Source: Cohnella endophytica (GTDB lineage Bacteria; Bacillota; Bacilli; Paenibacillales; Paenibacillaceae). From it: 64,000 nucleotides of DNA. This document shows positions 1 through 8,275 of this stretch, piece after piece (the stretch's first letter is position 1; each line of letters opens with the position of its first letter). Below the pieces are notes generated by a model. It made no database searches and was not told the origin of the DNA. It was given only the letters and a program-made list of their open reading frames with translations. The stretch lies in assembly GCF_003628305.1 (NCBI RefSeq), contig NZ_RBZM01000005.1, positions 806,001 through 870,000 on the forward strand. Direction: 5' to 3'. Both the position numbers and the translations under genes were made by a program.

Positions 1-864
1 GAAAGCTGTGTCATACGGCATCAGGCTTATGAATTTCCACTTCAGGATGTCGGAGGAAACGTAGGTGATCACGTGCTTTTTGCCGTCCAGCCGTTCGACG
101 TAAGTTCCAGACGGCGCCGCGGCCGTCAATACGTCGTGGAGATAAGGCTCGTTCGATACGTTACGCAAAAACTGATCCGGCGAAGAGTTGCTGACGATAT
201 CGCCTCCGTCATCCACGACGATGATGTCGTTGCCGTTCTTTGCTTTATTGAGGGAAGCGATGGTCAGTCTGAGCCACTCCGCGTCGACGTTCAAGACGAT
301 GGCGCTGTCATAGTTCCCCTTGTAATCGAAGTTATCGAACAGAATATAGGTGTACACGTTGGCGAAGTTTTTGTCGGAGCCTGCCGGCATCGCGACTTTT
401 CTCGGAAAGGGATACAGGCTTGGCGATTTTTCCTTACGGACGGTGTCCAGAATACGGACGATTTCCTGATCGTAAAAGTCGTCGCTGTCGTAAAAGGTAT
501 TGGTGTCGATAATCGTATCGATTTTTCGGTTGTAAATATAAGCCGAGTGGATGTAAGAGTTAGGAATCGTCAATTCCCTTAACGTTCGGATCGCGCTGCT
601 AATATTCAAAATGTCCTCATCTTTGCTTCCGTTACTGTAGGCGAAAGCCATGATGGTTCTGTTGACTAGCAGCGATTGGCAAAATTTCTGTGAAATATTG
701 TCCATGTACACGGAGCTGTAGCTGATATTGGATAATAAATTCTCGTTCATCCCTTTGACGGTATTAATGAAAGAAGAGTTGTAATTGTAGTAGAGCAGCG
801 AGGAAAGCGCTAGAATCAGCGACGTGATGATCGCCACGAAGGTGAAGAGTAGTTTTTTGTACAT
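1..864 (-). CDS. Membrane sensor protein, N-terminal part (C-terminus cut by window edge)
   Basis: Reading the minus strand from an ATG at 864 gives 288 uninterrupted codons that run off the left edge. The protein opens with MYKKLLFTFVAIITSLILAL, a basic stub plus one hydrophobic segment. A long extracytoplasmic region follows, rich in Asp, Asn and Tyr, with a Cache-like feel (for example DIIVVDDGGDIVSNSS and a later HVITYVSSD stretch). An AAAGGCGG sequence lies upstream of the start. The output domain lies outside the window. In Paenibacillaceae this layout occurs both in YesM-type histidine kinases and in one-component AraC regulators with a fused sensor, and the sequence here cannot decide between them. 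It diverges from the sugar transporter operon starting at 1127, which it plausibly regulates. Confidence 0.8.
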   Translation of the reverse strand, partial: MYKKLLFTFVAIITSLILALSSLLYYNYNSSFINTVKGMNENLLSNISYSSVYMDNISQKFCQSLLVNRTIMAFAYSNGSKDEDILNISSAIRTLRELTIPNSYIHSAYIYNRKIDTIIDTNTFYDSDDFYDQEIVRILDTVRKEKSPSLYPFPRKVAMPAGSDKNFANVYTYILFDNFDYKGNYDSAIVLNVDAEWLRLTIASLNKAKNGNDIIVVDDGGDIVSNSSPDQFLRNVSNEPYLHDVLTAAAPSGTYVERLDGKKHVITYVSSDILKWKFISLMPYDTAF

Positions 865-1126
865 GATGTTAAGGCCGCCTTTGCCGAGAGGTAGATCGGT
901 TTATAAAATGAAGTGTATTCAATGTAATATATTCGATTTAGAAACTCAATTGGAAATGTGAAGCTACCGTGCGAAATCATGATTTTTTGGAGAAACGATC
1001 GGATTTCGTAGTTCTTTTTTTCTTAAAAATCGGTGCAATGTTTGTTTTTGTTTGTATCGGATCATCGAAACCCCGGCTTATGATTGGGCTGTAAGAATTA
1101 TCGCCTCACTGCTAAGGAGAATGCGC
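865..1126. promoter_or_regulatory. Divergent intergenic region between sensor gene and transporter operon
   Basis: About 260 bases separate two divergent genes, so both promoters should lie here. The stretch is AT-rich and no gene is visible. I could not assign convincing -35/-10 pairs by eye. An open frame extends upstream of the permease start to a TTG at 1052, but it has no ribosome binding site. Confidence 0.4.
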
Positions 1127-2077
1127 ATGAAAATCCAAAACGTGGTTAGAAAGCCGATCCCTGTCATCGGAGAGCTCTTAAGAAACAAAGTCTTTTATGC
1201 CATGATGCTGCCGGGACTGCTTTACATTATCGTCATGTTCTATTTACCGATGGTTGGGGTTGTTATCGCTTTCGAACAATTCAACCCGATAAAAGGCATT
1301 TTTAAAAGCAAATGGATCGGCTTCGACAATTTCAAGTTTCTGTTTCAATCGGATGCGCTGTATCAAATTACGTTCAACACGATCTTTTATAATATTATCT
1401 TCATTATTCTAGGTCTCGGATTGTCGGTTGTGGCGGCGATTCTCATCAACGAAATCGGTAACCGCTTTCTCGCCGGGACGTACAAAAGTATCCTGCTTCT
1501 TCCGTATCTCTTGTCTTGGGTCGTCGGCGGTTATTTGCTCTTCTCGTTCTTAAGCATAGACAAAGGGATTCTCAACAATCTCTTATCGTCATGGGGAATA
1601 GAGCCGATTCAGTGGTACTCGGAACCCAAATACTGGAGATTTATTTTACCTGCAGCTTATGTATGGAAAAACATCGGATACTTCGCGGTTATTTTCGCCG
1701 CAGGTATCGCGGGGATTTCAACCGAGTATTACGAAGCCGCGAAAATAGACGGTGCTACGAAATTTCAGCAAGCGATGAAGATTACGATTCCGATGTTGGC
1801 GCCGATTATAATCATTTTGCTGCTGCTGCAAGCCGGAAAAATCTTTTACGCGGCATTCGGCGATTGGGGAATGTTTTATAACCTCACCAAAGAGTCGGGC
1901 GTGTTGTTCCCGACGACCAACGTCATCGACACGCATGTTTACAGGTCCTTAAAAACGATGGGCGATTTCGGAATGTCGTCCGCCGTCGGCTTTTACCAGT
2001 CGTGCGTCGGTTTCGTGCTCGTAATCATATCCAACTATTTGATCAAACTTTACGATCGCGACAGCGCGCTCTTCTAG
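1127..2077 (+). CDS. Sugar ABC transporter permease (LplB/YtcP-type, first subunit)
   Basis: This is an inner-membrane subunit of an oligosaccharide importer of the MalF-like class. Six hydrophobic segments are visible. Near the C-terminal third lies the EAA loop (YEAAKIDGATKFQQAMKITI), the site that docks on the ATPase. The N-terminal PGLLYIIVMFYLPMVGVVIAF block is typical of LplB-type permeases. I chose the ATG at 1127 because AAGGAGA sits six bases upstream, although the frame stays open to 1052. It is followed after 12 bases by the second permease and then by the binding protein. No ATPase gene is nearby, which is usual because such importers share a common MsmX-like ATPase. Confidence 0.93.
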   Translation: MKIQNVVRKPIPVIGELLRNKVFYAMMLPGLLYIIVMFYLPMVGVVIAFEQFNPIKGIFKSKWIGFDNFKFLFQSDALYQITFNTIFYNIIFIILGLGLSVVAAILINEIGNRFLAGTYKSILLLPYLLSWVVGGYLLFSFLSIDKGILNNLLSSWGIEPIQWYSEPKYWRFILPAAYVWKNIGYFAVIFAAGIAGISTEYYEAAKIDGATKFQQAMKITIPMLAPIIIILLLLQAGKIFYAAFGDWGMFYNLTKESGVLFPTTNVIDTHVYRSLKTMGDFGMSSAVGFYQSCVGFVLVIISNYLIKLYDRDSALF

Positions 2078-2089
2078 GAGGACAACGGG

Positions 2090-2965
2090 ATGAAAATGAG
2101 GCTTAAGCTTTTCAACTTTTCGCTGAATATCGGTTTTATGGTCATATGCGCTTTATTTCTGACTCCGCTGCTTGTCGTACTTTCCATTTCCTTATCCGAC
2201 GAGCAATCGATTTTCCAGCATGGATACCATTTCTTTCCCGAGAAATTCAGCTTAGATGCCTATCGATATATTTTGAACGGGAACTCGCCTATAATCAGAG
2301 CTTATGGCGTTACCATTGTCGTTACCGTAATCGGAACGCTGTTGCATCTCGTGATCTCTTCAATGTTCGCCTATAGCTTGTCAAGGCCGGAAGTGAAATA
2401 CAGAAATATCGTTTCCTTCCTTGTTGTGTTTTGTCTCTTGTTCAATGGAGGCTTAGTACCTTGGTACATCCTTCTCTCTAAATACATGCACTTGAAAGAT
2501 ACGCTGCTCGTGCTATTCGTTCCTTACTTGGTTTCGTCGGTTAACGTGATTATCATGCGGAACTTCTTCAAATCAACGGTCCCGGAATCCATTATCGAAT
2601 CCGCGAGGATCGACGGTGCCGGTGAATTTTACAGCTTTCTTAAGCTGGTCGTTCCATTATCCACGCCGGTGCTAGCGACGATCGGCCTATTCACGGCAGT
2701 GTATCTGTGGAATGACTGGTTTACGGCCGCGATCTTCATAGAGGACGGCAAACTATACACGCTTCAGTTTCTTCTGCAGTCCATTATGAACAACATCGCT
2801 TACTTGCAAGCGAACGCCATTACACAGAAAGTTGCGGCGCTCCAGCCTGACGAGACAGCCAGGATGGCGACTTGTATCTTGTCGATCGGGCCGATTATTC
2901 TCGCCTACCCGTTTTTGCAGAAGTTCTTCGTCAAAGGCCTAACCTTGGGCTCCGTAAAAGCTTAA
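2090..2965 (+). CDS. Sugar ABC transporter permease (LplC/YtcP-type, second subunit)
   Basis: This is the MalG-like partner permease, about 291 residues with six hydrophobic segments. The EAA loop reads ESARIDGAGEFYSFLKLVVP and the protein ends with the LGSVKA tail typical of the family. The start ATG has TAGGAGGA immediately upstream, and the gene is 12 bases downstream of the first permease. Together with the lipoprotein at 3030 it forms a complete importer except for the ATPase. Confidence 0.94.
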   Translation: MKMRLKLFNFSLNIGFMVICALFLTPLLVVLSISLSDEQSIFQHGYHFFPEKFSLDAYRYILNGNSPIIRAYGVTIVVTVIGTLLHLVISSMFAYSLSRPEVKYRNIVSFLVVFCLLFNGGLVPWYILLSKYMHLKDTLLVLFVPYLVSSVNVIIMRNFFKSTVPESIIESARIDGAGEFYSFLKLVVPLSTPVLATIGLFTAVYLWNDWFTAAIFIEDGKLYTLQFLLQSIMNNIAYLQANAITQKVAALQPDETARMATCILSIGPIILAYPFLQKFFVKGLTLGSVKA

Positions 2966-2978
2966 TGCTCGGCTTTAC

Positions 2979-2992
2979 CGGACTTCGGTCCG
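2979..2992 (+). other. UUCG hairpin between permease and binding-protein genes
   Basis: A perfect 5-bp stem, CGGAC/GTCCG, is closed by a TTCG tetraloop in the gap between permease and lipoprotein. There is no T-run after it, so it is more likely a processing or mRNA-stability element that lets the binding protein be made in excess than a terminator. Confidence 0.5.
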
Positions 2993-3029
2993 TTAAGCAT
3001 ATAAACAACAAATATATGGAGGTCAAGCT

Positions 3030-4622
3030 ATGAATGCAAAGAAAACGGCAAAATCGATTTTGGCATTAAGTCTTAGTTTCTCGATCGTGCTCGCAGGTTG
3101 TGGAAAAAATAATGACAACAATGCGGCATCGAGTGCGCCGGCATCGAGCGCTTCAAGCTCAGAAACGCAAGCTTCTGAGACGGCGTCACCATCGACGGAA
3201 GCTGCACTGGAGCCGGTCGATTTGACGTATTACTTCCCGAATACGCCTCAAAAAGACCTGCAAGCCGTAGAAGATGCAGTGAACAAGCTGATTCAGCCGA
3301 AAATCAACGCAAAAGTTCACCTCAAGCTCATCGATTGGGGCGCTTACGATGAGAAAATGAAGGTTATCAATGCTTCCGGCGAAGTTTACGATCTTGCTTT
3401 TACATCCGCTTGGACAAACAATTATTACCAAAACGTAGCGAACGGCGCCTTAGCACCGCTGGATGAATTGCTTGAAAAATATCCGGACATGAAGGCCGGT
3501 ATTCCTGATATGTTCTGGGATGTTGCCAGAGTAAAAGGCCATATTTATGCTGTTCCTACCTTCCAGCAGTCCACCGCAGGTTACGGCTACACGATCCAGA
3601 AAAAGTTAGCGGACAAGTACAATCTGGATTGGAAATCCGTAACGAAGCTTTCGGATTTGACGCCTTTCCTGGATACGATCAAGAAAAACGAGCCGAATCT
3701 GATTCCTTGGGAATATAATCAAAATGCCGATGCGTTCAAGCAAGCTCCGCCGATGTTCGGCATGGAAGCATTAGGAGATACTTTGACGCCTGGAAGTCTG
3801 TATCTCGCAGACGGCAGCAAAGTTATTAATCAATTCGAATCACCGGAATTCAAAGAATATGTCACGATGATGAGAGACTGGTACACGAAAGGTTACTTGA
3901 AAAAAGAAGCTCCGACATTGACCGATACTAACGCGGATCGGAAGGCAGGCAAGAATGCCTTGCAGTTCGGTCAAATCGATCTTGGTACCGTCGATTACGA
4001 GGCAGCAGGCATGAAATCGACGGGGCGGATGTCGGGCTTCAATCCGGACGTGGAATCTTACGACTACCAGTTCGTTAAGCCGCTGCTTACGACAGACAAA
4101 GCCGCAGCGACAATGACGGGGATCTCCGTTAACTCGAAGAACAAAGAAAGAGCGATGATGTTCCTCAATCTCCTTCACACGGACAAAGATGTATACAACA
4201 CGCTTATCTGGGGTGTAGAGGGCAAACATTACAAGAAAGTCAGCGACATCCGTATCGAAACGATCAAAGACGGAGGCTTCCAAATTTGGTCTGCTTGGGA
4301 ATTCGGCAACATGGCGAACTCTTACTTGTCGGAAGGCGACCCGCAAGGTAACGATGAGGGATTCCGTAAGATGTGGATCGATCTGAACAAAAACGCGACA
4401 CCTTCCAATGCGCTTGGTTTCGTATTCGACTTCACGCCAGTTAAGTCCGAGAAGGCCAACGTTGACGCAGTCATTAGCGAGTTGTATTACGCTTTAGGTT
4501 CCGGATCCGTCGATCCCGACAAATATTTGCCTAAATTCCTCGACAAGCTGAAAAGCGCGGGCGCTGACAAAATCATCGCCGAGAAGCAAAAGCAATTGGA
4601 CGAGTGGAGAGCGAGCAAATAA
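3030..4622 (+). CDS. Sugar ABC transporter substrate-binding lipoprotein (LplA/YtcQ-like)
   Basis: This 530-residue exported lipoprotein has a signal peptide ending in the lipobox LAGC (Cys about residue 24). A Ser/Ala/Thr-rich linker follows and then a family-1-type solute-binding fold. The opening DLTYYFPNTPQKD and the DYQFVKPLLTTDKAAATMTG region are typical of the large LplA/YtcQ group, which binds complex oligosaccharides. TGGAGGTC precedes the ATG. It closes the operon with the permeases at 1127 and 2090. The GH35 and oxidoreductase genes downstream suggest a galactose-containing plant oligosaccharide as ligand, which is inference. Confidence 0.93.
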   Translation: MNAKKTAKSILALSLSFSIVLAGCGKNNDNNAASSAPASSASSSETQASETASPSTEAALEPVDLTYYFPNTPQKDLQAVEDAVNKLIQPKINAKVHLKLIDWGAYDEKMKVINASGEVYDLAFTSAWTNNYYQNVANGALAPLDELLEKYPDMKAGIPDMFWDVARVKGHIYAVPTFQQSTAGYGYTIQKKLADKYNLDWKSVTKLSDLTPFLDTIKKNEPNLIPWEYNQNADAFKQAPPMFGMEALGDTLTPGSLYLADGSKVINQFESPEFKEYVTMMRDWYTKGYLKKEAPTLTDTNADRKAGKNALQFGQIDLGTVDYEAAGMKSTGRMSGFNPDVESYDYQFVKPLLTTDKAAATMTGISVNSKNKERAMMFLNLLHTDKDVYNTLIWGVEGKHYKKVSDIRIETIKDGGFQIWSAWEFGNMANSYLSEGDPQGNDEGFRKMWIDLNKNATPSNALGFVFDFTPVKSEKANVDAVISELYYALGSGSVDPDKYLPKFLDKLKSAGADKIIAEKQKQLDEWRASK

Positions 4623-4657
4623 GCTAGCGATAATCACATCCATTATAAAAGGTAAAT

Positions 4658-4692
4658 CCGCGCAGACGTTCGCGTTCTGCGCGGTTTCTTTC
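4658..4692 (+). terminator. Rho-independent terminator after the importer operon
   Basis: A perfect 9-bp GC-rich stem (CCGCGCAGA/TCTGCGCGG) with a 9-base loop is followed by TTTCTTTC. Confidence 0.85.
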
Positions 4693-4738
4693 AATTTTGA
4701 AGTGCTACTTCAAATGTATGTACAAGGAGAATCAAGAA

Positions 4739-6514
4739 TTGGCGACAACGTTCACGATCGAAGGAAATCAGTTTTTGTATAACGGAAAACCGATGCGTAT
4801 CTTATCCGGTGCCATGCACTATTTCCGAATCGTTCCGCAATATTGGCGGGATCGATTGCTGAAATTAAAGGCTTGCGGCTTTAATACGGTTGAAACCTAC
4901 TTGGCTTGGAACGTGCATGAACCTAAAGAAGGGCAATTCAACTTTACGGGCATCGCCGATGTAGAGCGGTTCGTCCGATTGGCAGCGGAGCTGGGTTTGC
5001 ACGTCATTCTTAGGCCGAGTCCGTATATTTGCGCGGAATGGGAGTTCGGCGGATTGCCTGCATGGCTGCTACGCGATCCTTCCATGCATCTGCGTTGCTA
5101 CCATAAGCCATATCTGGACAAAATCGATGCCTACTACGATGAGCTGATGCCCAGGCTAAAGCCGCTTTTGTGTACGAATGGCGGACCGGTAATCGCCATG
5201 CAGATCGAAAATGAATACGGGAGCTACGGCAACGACAAGCAGTATCTGGAATACTTGAAGCAAGCGATGATCGAGCGCGGAATCGATGTGCTTATGTTCA
5301 CTTCGGACGGTTACGACGATTCCAATCTTCAAGGGGGAACGCTCCTTCCCGAGGTTCTGGCTACCGTCAATTTCGGATCGCAGCCGGAAGAAGCTTTCGC
5401 CAAGCTTCAGGAATATCAGCCCGATAAACCGAACATGTGCATGGAGTATTGGAACGGGTGGTTCGATCATTGGGGAGACGAGCACCATGTGAGAGGACAC
5501 GATGACGTGGCGGATGTGCTGGACCGGATGTTGAAGTCCGGCGCATCGATCAATTTCTATATGTTCCACGGCGGCACGAATTTCGGCTTCTATAACGGGG
5601 CCAATTATTTGGGCAAATATGAACCGACCGTGACCAGCTACGACTATCATGCGGCGTTGAACGAATCCGGCGATAGGACGGATAAGTATTACGCGATCCG
5701 CGAAGTCATCTCCAGGTACGCAGAGTTACCGGATTTGGTACTGCCCCCGGCCGCCCCCAAGAAAAATTATGGGAGAGTTCGCCTGACGCAGCAAGCGCGA
5801 TTATTCGATTCGCTCAATCGGTTGTCCGAGCCGGTCTGGCGGCGGTGTCCGGAAACGATGGAGCAGTTGGGGCAGGATTACGGATTTATCTTATATACGA
5901 CCCGCATTTCCGGTCCGAGAACGTCAAACAAGATTACGATCCAGGAAGTTCGCGACCGAGCCCTGCTGTTTCTGGATGGGGTGCATCAAGGTGTCGCTGA
6001 GCGAAACACGCACGATCAAACGATCGAGATTCATGAAAACGATATCGTCGTGGAAATTCCGTCGGATGGAGCCGAGCTGAGCGTGCTCGTGGAAAATATG
6101 GGCCGGATCAATTACGGCTTCGGCATGAAAGACCCGAAAGGGATTACCGAAGGCGTCCGTTTCGAGCGGATGTTCCTTCATGATTGGAAAATCCATACGC
6201 TTCCGTTGGACGATCTGTCAGGGCTTGTTTTTCAGGATTTGCAGCCGGAGGAGAAGTTTACGCCTACTTTCTATAAGGGTGTGTTCCACGTCGATGAGAC
6301 GGGCGATACATTCTTGAAATTGGAAGGTTGGACGAAAGGAGTCGCGTACGTCAACGGTTTTAATCTCGGGCGTTACTGGGAAATAGGGCCGCAAAAGACG
6401 CTGTACGTCCCGGGCCCGCTTCTTCGCGAAGGCGACAACGAGCTGATCGTATTCGAACTGCATGGCACGCAGGATCCCGTCGTTATGCTTCAAGATTTTG
6501 CCGAGCTGGGCTAA
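4739..6514 (+). CDS. GH35 beta-galactosidase, cytoplasmic
   Basis: This retaining beta-galactosidase of family GH35 has no signal peptide, so it probably acts on imported galactosides. It has a TIM-barrel domain followed by beta-rich domains. The acid/base Glu lies in IENEYGSYG (about residue 159) and the nucleophile Glu in MEYWNGWFDHWG (about residue 236). The opening GNQFLYNGKPMRILSGAMHY and MFHGGTNFGF are family hallmarks. The C-terminal GWTKGVAYVNGFNLGRYWE block is the usual carbohydrate-binding-like jelly roll. I chose the TTG at 4739 because AAGGAGA sits eight bases upstream. It follows the importer after a terminator and precedes an oxidoreductase. Confidence 0.93.
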   Translation: MATTFTIEGNQFLYNGKPMRILSGAMHYFRIVPQYWRDRLLKLKACGFNTVETYLAWNVHEPKEGQFNFTGIADVERFVRLAAELGLHVILRPSPYICAEWEFGGLPAWLLRDPSMHLRCYHKPYLDKIDAYYDELMPRLKPLLCTNGGPVIAMQIENEYGSYGNDKQYLEYLKQAMIERGIDVLMFTSDGYDDSNLQGGTLLPEVLATVNFGSQPEEAFAKLQEYQPDKPNMCMEYWNGWFDHWGDEHHVRGHDDVADVLDRMLKSGASINFYMFHGGTNFGFYNGANYLGKYEPTVTSYDYHAALNESGDRTDKYYAIREVISRYAELPDLVLPPAAPKKNYGRVRLTQQARLFDSLNRLSEPVWRRCPETMEQLGQDYGFILYTTRISGPRTSNKITIQEVRDRALLFLDGVHQGVAERNTHDQTIEIHENDIVVEIPSDGAELSVLVENMGRINYGFGMKDPKGITEGVRFERMFLHDWKIHTLPLDDLSGLVFQDLQPEEKFTPTFYKGVFHVDETGDTFLKLEGWTKGVAYVNGFNLGRYWEIGPQKTLYVPGPLLREGDNELIVFELHGTQDPVVMLQDFAELG

Positions 6515-6543
6515 CTGAAATGATAGAAGAGGAGCAAACAAAC

Positions 6544-7827
6544 ATGAGAACCATCACGGCAGCATTAATCGGAGCAGGACAAAGAGGGAGGGGAGCTTAC
6601 GCTCCCTATGCGCTGGAAAACCCGGACGACATCCAATTCGTCGCGGTTGCGGATTCGGATGCTGAACGGAGGGAGCTTTTCCGGCAGGAACATCGGCTTT
6701 CGAACGAGAACTGTTATTCGAGCTGGGAGGATCTACTTGCCGGACCGAAGCTGGCGGATGCCGTTCTGATTTGCACGCAGGATACAATGCATTACGAGCC
6801 TGCGCTCAAGGCGCTGGAAAAAGGATACCATGTGCTGATGGAAAAACCGATGTCGCCGGATCCTCGAGAATGCCTCATCATGGGCGAATATGCGGAGAAG
6901 TACAACCGGGTATTTTCGATTTGCCATGTGCTTCGCTACACCGATTTTTTTGCGACGATCAAGCAACTCATTACGGATGGCAGAATCGGCAGGTTGGTTT
7001 CGATTCAGCATACGGAAAACGTGGAGCATCGTCATCAAGCCCACAGTTTCGTCAGGGGAAACTGGAGGAATTCGGAAACCTCGAGTCCCATGATTTTGCA
7101 GAAGAGCTGCCATGATATGGACATTTTGCAATGGTTGGCAGACTCGGAGTGCGTCAAAATTTCTTCCTTCGGTTCTTTGACTCATTTCCGCAAAGAAAGT
7201 GCTCCGGAGGGCGCTCCTCTACGATGCCTGGACGGCTGTCCCGTTAAGGACGATTGTCCTTACTATGCTCCTAAAATGTATATCGAGAGAGACGATTGGG
7301 TAGGTGCCGTGCTCCGATCGGTTGTCAGCAACGACACGAGCGACGAGGGTGTGCTCCAGGCTTTGAAGGATGGCCCTTATGGCAGATGCGTGTATCATTG
7401 CGACAACAATGTGGTCGATCATCAGGTGGTCAATTTGGAATTTGCCAATGAAGTGACGGTTGCCTTCACGATGAGCGCCTTTACGTATGAAGGGGGCAGG
7501 TCGGTGAAGCTGATGGGTACACACGGGCAGATTAGAGGCGATATGGAGAAAAACGAAATCGAAGTGACCAGTTTCATTACCCGGCAGAAAGAGACGATTC
7601 GGATTGAGGCGGATCTGGCAGGGCATGGCGGCGGCGACAGCGGGATTATGCGGGATTTCGTGCGTCTCGTTCGAAGCGATGGCAACGAAAAAGGGCTGAC
7701 CGGAGCGAATGTTTCCGTACAAAGTCATCTGATTGCTTTTGCAGCGGAGCAATCGCGATTGGAACAACGTGTTATTATGATGCCTGAATATATTGACGAA
7801 TTAAAACGTGAGATAAATTCATTGTAA
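6544..7827 (+). CDS. Gfo/Idh/MocA family oxidoreductase
   Basis: This NAD(P)-dependent sugar or polyol dehydrogenase-like protein has an N-terminal Rossmann fold (ALIGAGQRGRGAY) and the conserved EKPMS motif, whose Lys is catalytic in the family. A Cys-rich insertion (CLDGCPVKDDCPYYAP, near residue 225) looks like a structural metal site seen in one subgroup. The ATG at 6544 was chosen over the one at 6520 because AGAGGAG precedes it at a good distance. It follows the GH35 gene closely and probably processes a released sugar. The exact substrate cannot be read from the sequence. Confidence 0.9.
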   Translation: MRTITAALIGAGQRGRGAYAPYALENPDDIQFVAVADSDAERRELFRQEHRLSNENCYSSWEDLLAGPKLADAVLICTQDTMHYEPALKALEKGYHVLMEKPMSPDPRECLIMGEYAEKYNRVFSICHVLRYTDFFATIKQLITDGRIGRLVSIQHTENVEHRHQAHSFVRGNWRNSETSSPMILQKSCHDMDILQWLADSECVKISSFGSLTHFRKESAPEGAPLRCLDGCPVKDDCPYYAPKMYIERDDWVGAVLRSVVSNDTSDEGVLQALKDGPYGRCVYHCDNNVVDHQVVNLEFANEVTVAFTMSAFTYEGGRSVKLMGTHGQIRGDMEKNEIEVTSFITRQKETIRIEADLAGHGGGDSGIMRDFVRLVRSDGNEKGLTGANVSVQSHLIAFAAEQSRLEQRVIMMPEYIDELKREINSL

Positions 7828-7856
7828 TAGAAAGTGTGTACTTCAATACGTCGATT

Positions 7857-7917
7857 AAACCTCCCATTTGATACATGCCTAGAATTAATAGGTATAAATC
7901 ATGGGAGGTTTATTTTA
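7857..7917 (+). terminator. Rho-independent terminator after oxidoreductase gene
   Basis: An 11-bp perfect outer stem (AAACCTCCCAT/ATGGGAGGTTT) encloses a second smaller stem and is followed by ATTTTAG. Confidence 0.75.
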
Positions 7918-7941
7918 GTTGTATATTGCAAAATCAAGCTA

Positions 7942-8067
7942 AGCTTATTCGTCAAACAATATAATGACGTCTATGAAAACATGGAATATGTCATTGAATC
8001 GGGCGTATTCAAGATATGGGCAGGACCGAATCCCGAGGAGGGGCTAGAAGGTGAATTTACCATCTGA
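7942..8067 (+). pseudogene. C-terminal remnant of a GH3 beta-glucosidase
   Basis: The end of a short open frame reads YENMEYVIESGVFKIWAGPN followed by EEGLEGEF. This closely matches how the fibronectin-III-like C-terminal domain of GH3 beta-glucosidases ends (the familiar EPGTFKVWVGPNS..GLEGEF pattern). No catalytic domain is present upstream, where a terminator hairpin interrupts the frame. I read it as the tail of a deleted gene rather than a functional small protein. The upstream limit is approximate. Confidence 0.55.
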
Positions 8068-8275
8068 CTTTTGTTGATTACCATATTTACTAATTTTTAT
8101 AGACAAGTATTAATTTCTACTCTGTTTTTTCGACTATTGTAGGTTATACTCAATCTTAATGAAGGATGTCTCCGGTGGATCTGTGAGTAACAGGCTCACA
8201 CGATAAAGAGGCATTCTTTTCTTTACCAAGCTTTCTTCGGAGGGATGATACATCATATTAGACTTCCTGAAACGG
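8068..8275. promoter_or_regulatory. Leader region of the first two-component operon, with attenuator-like stem-loop
   Basis: This is non-coding. At 8164-8216 GGATGTCT can pair with AGGCATTC (two G-U pairs) around an inner GTGAG/CTCAC hairpin. TTTTCTTT follows at once, giving a terminator-like element ahead of the kinase gene. A TATACT at 8145 could be a -10 box, but I see no good -35. The stem-loop is either the terminator of the lost GH3 gene or an attenuator for the kinase operon. Confidence 0.4.

Noticed and set aside
73-582. Plus-strand open frame of 169 codons at the left edge
   Set aside because: It is the antisense shadow of the membrane sensor gene on the minus strand, which reads through the same DNA with a signal-anchor and a good ribosome site.
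3840-4346. Minus-strand open frame of 168 codons
   Set aside because: It lies entirely inside the binding-protein gene at 3030-4622 and has no recognisable domain or ribosome site.
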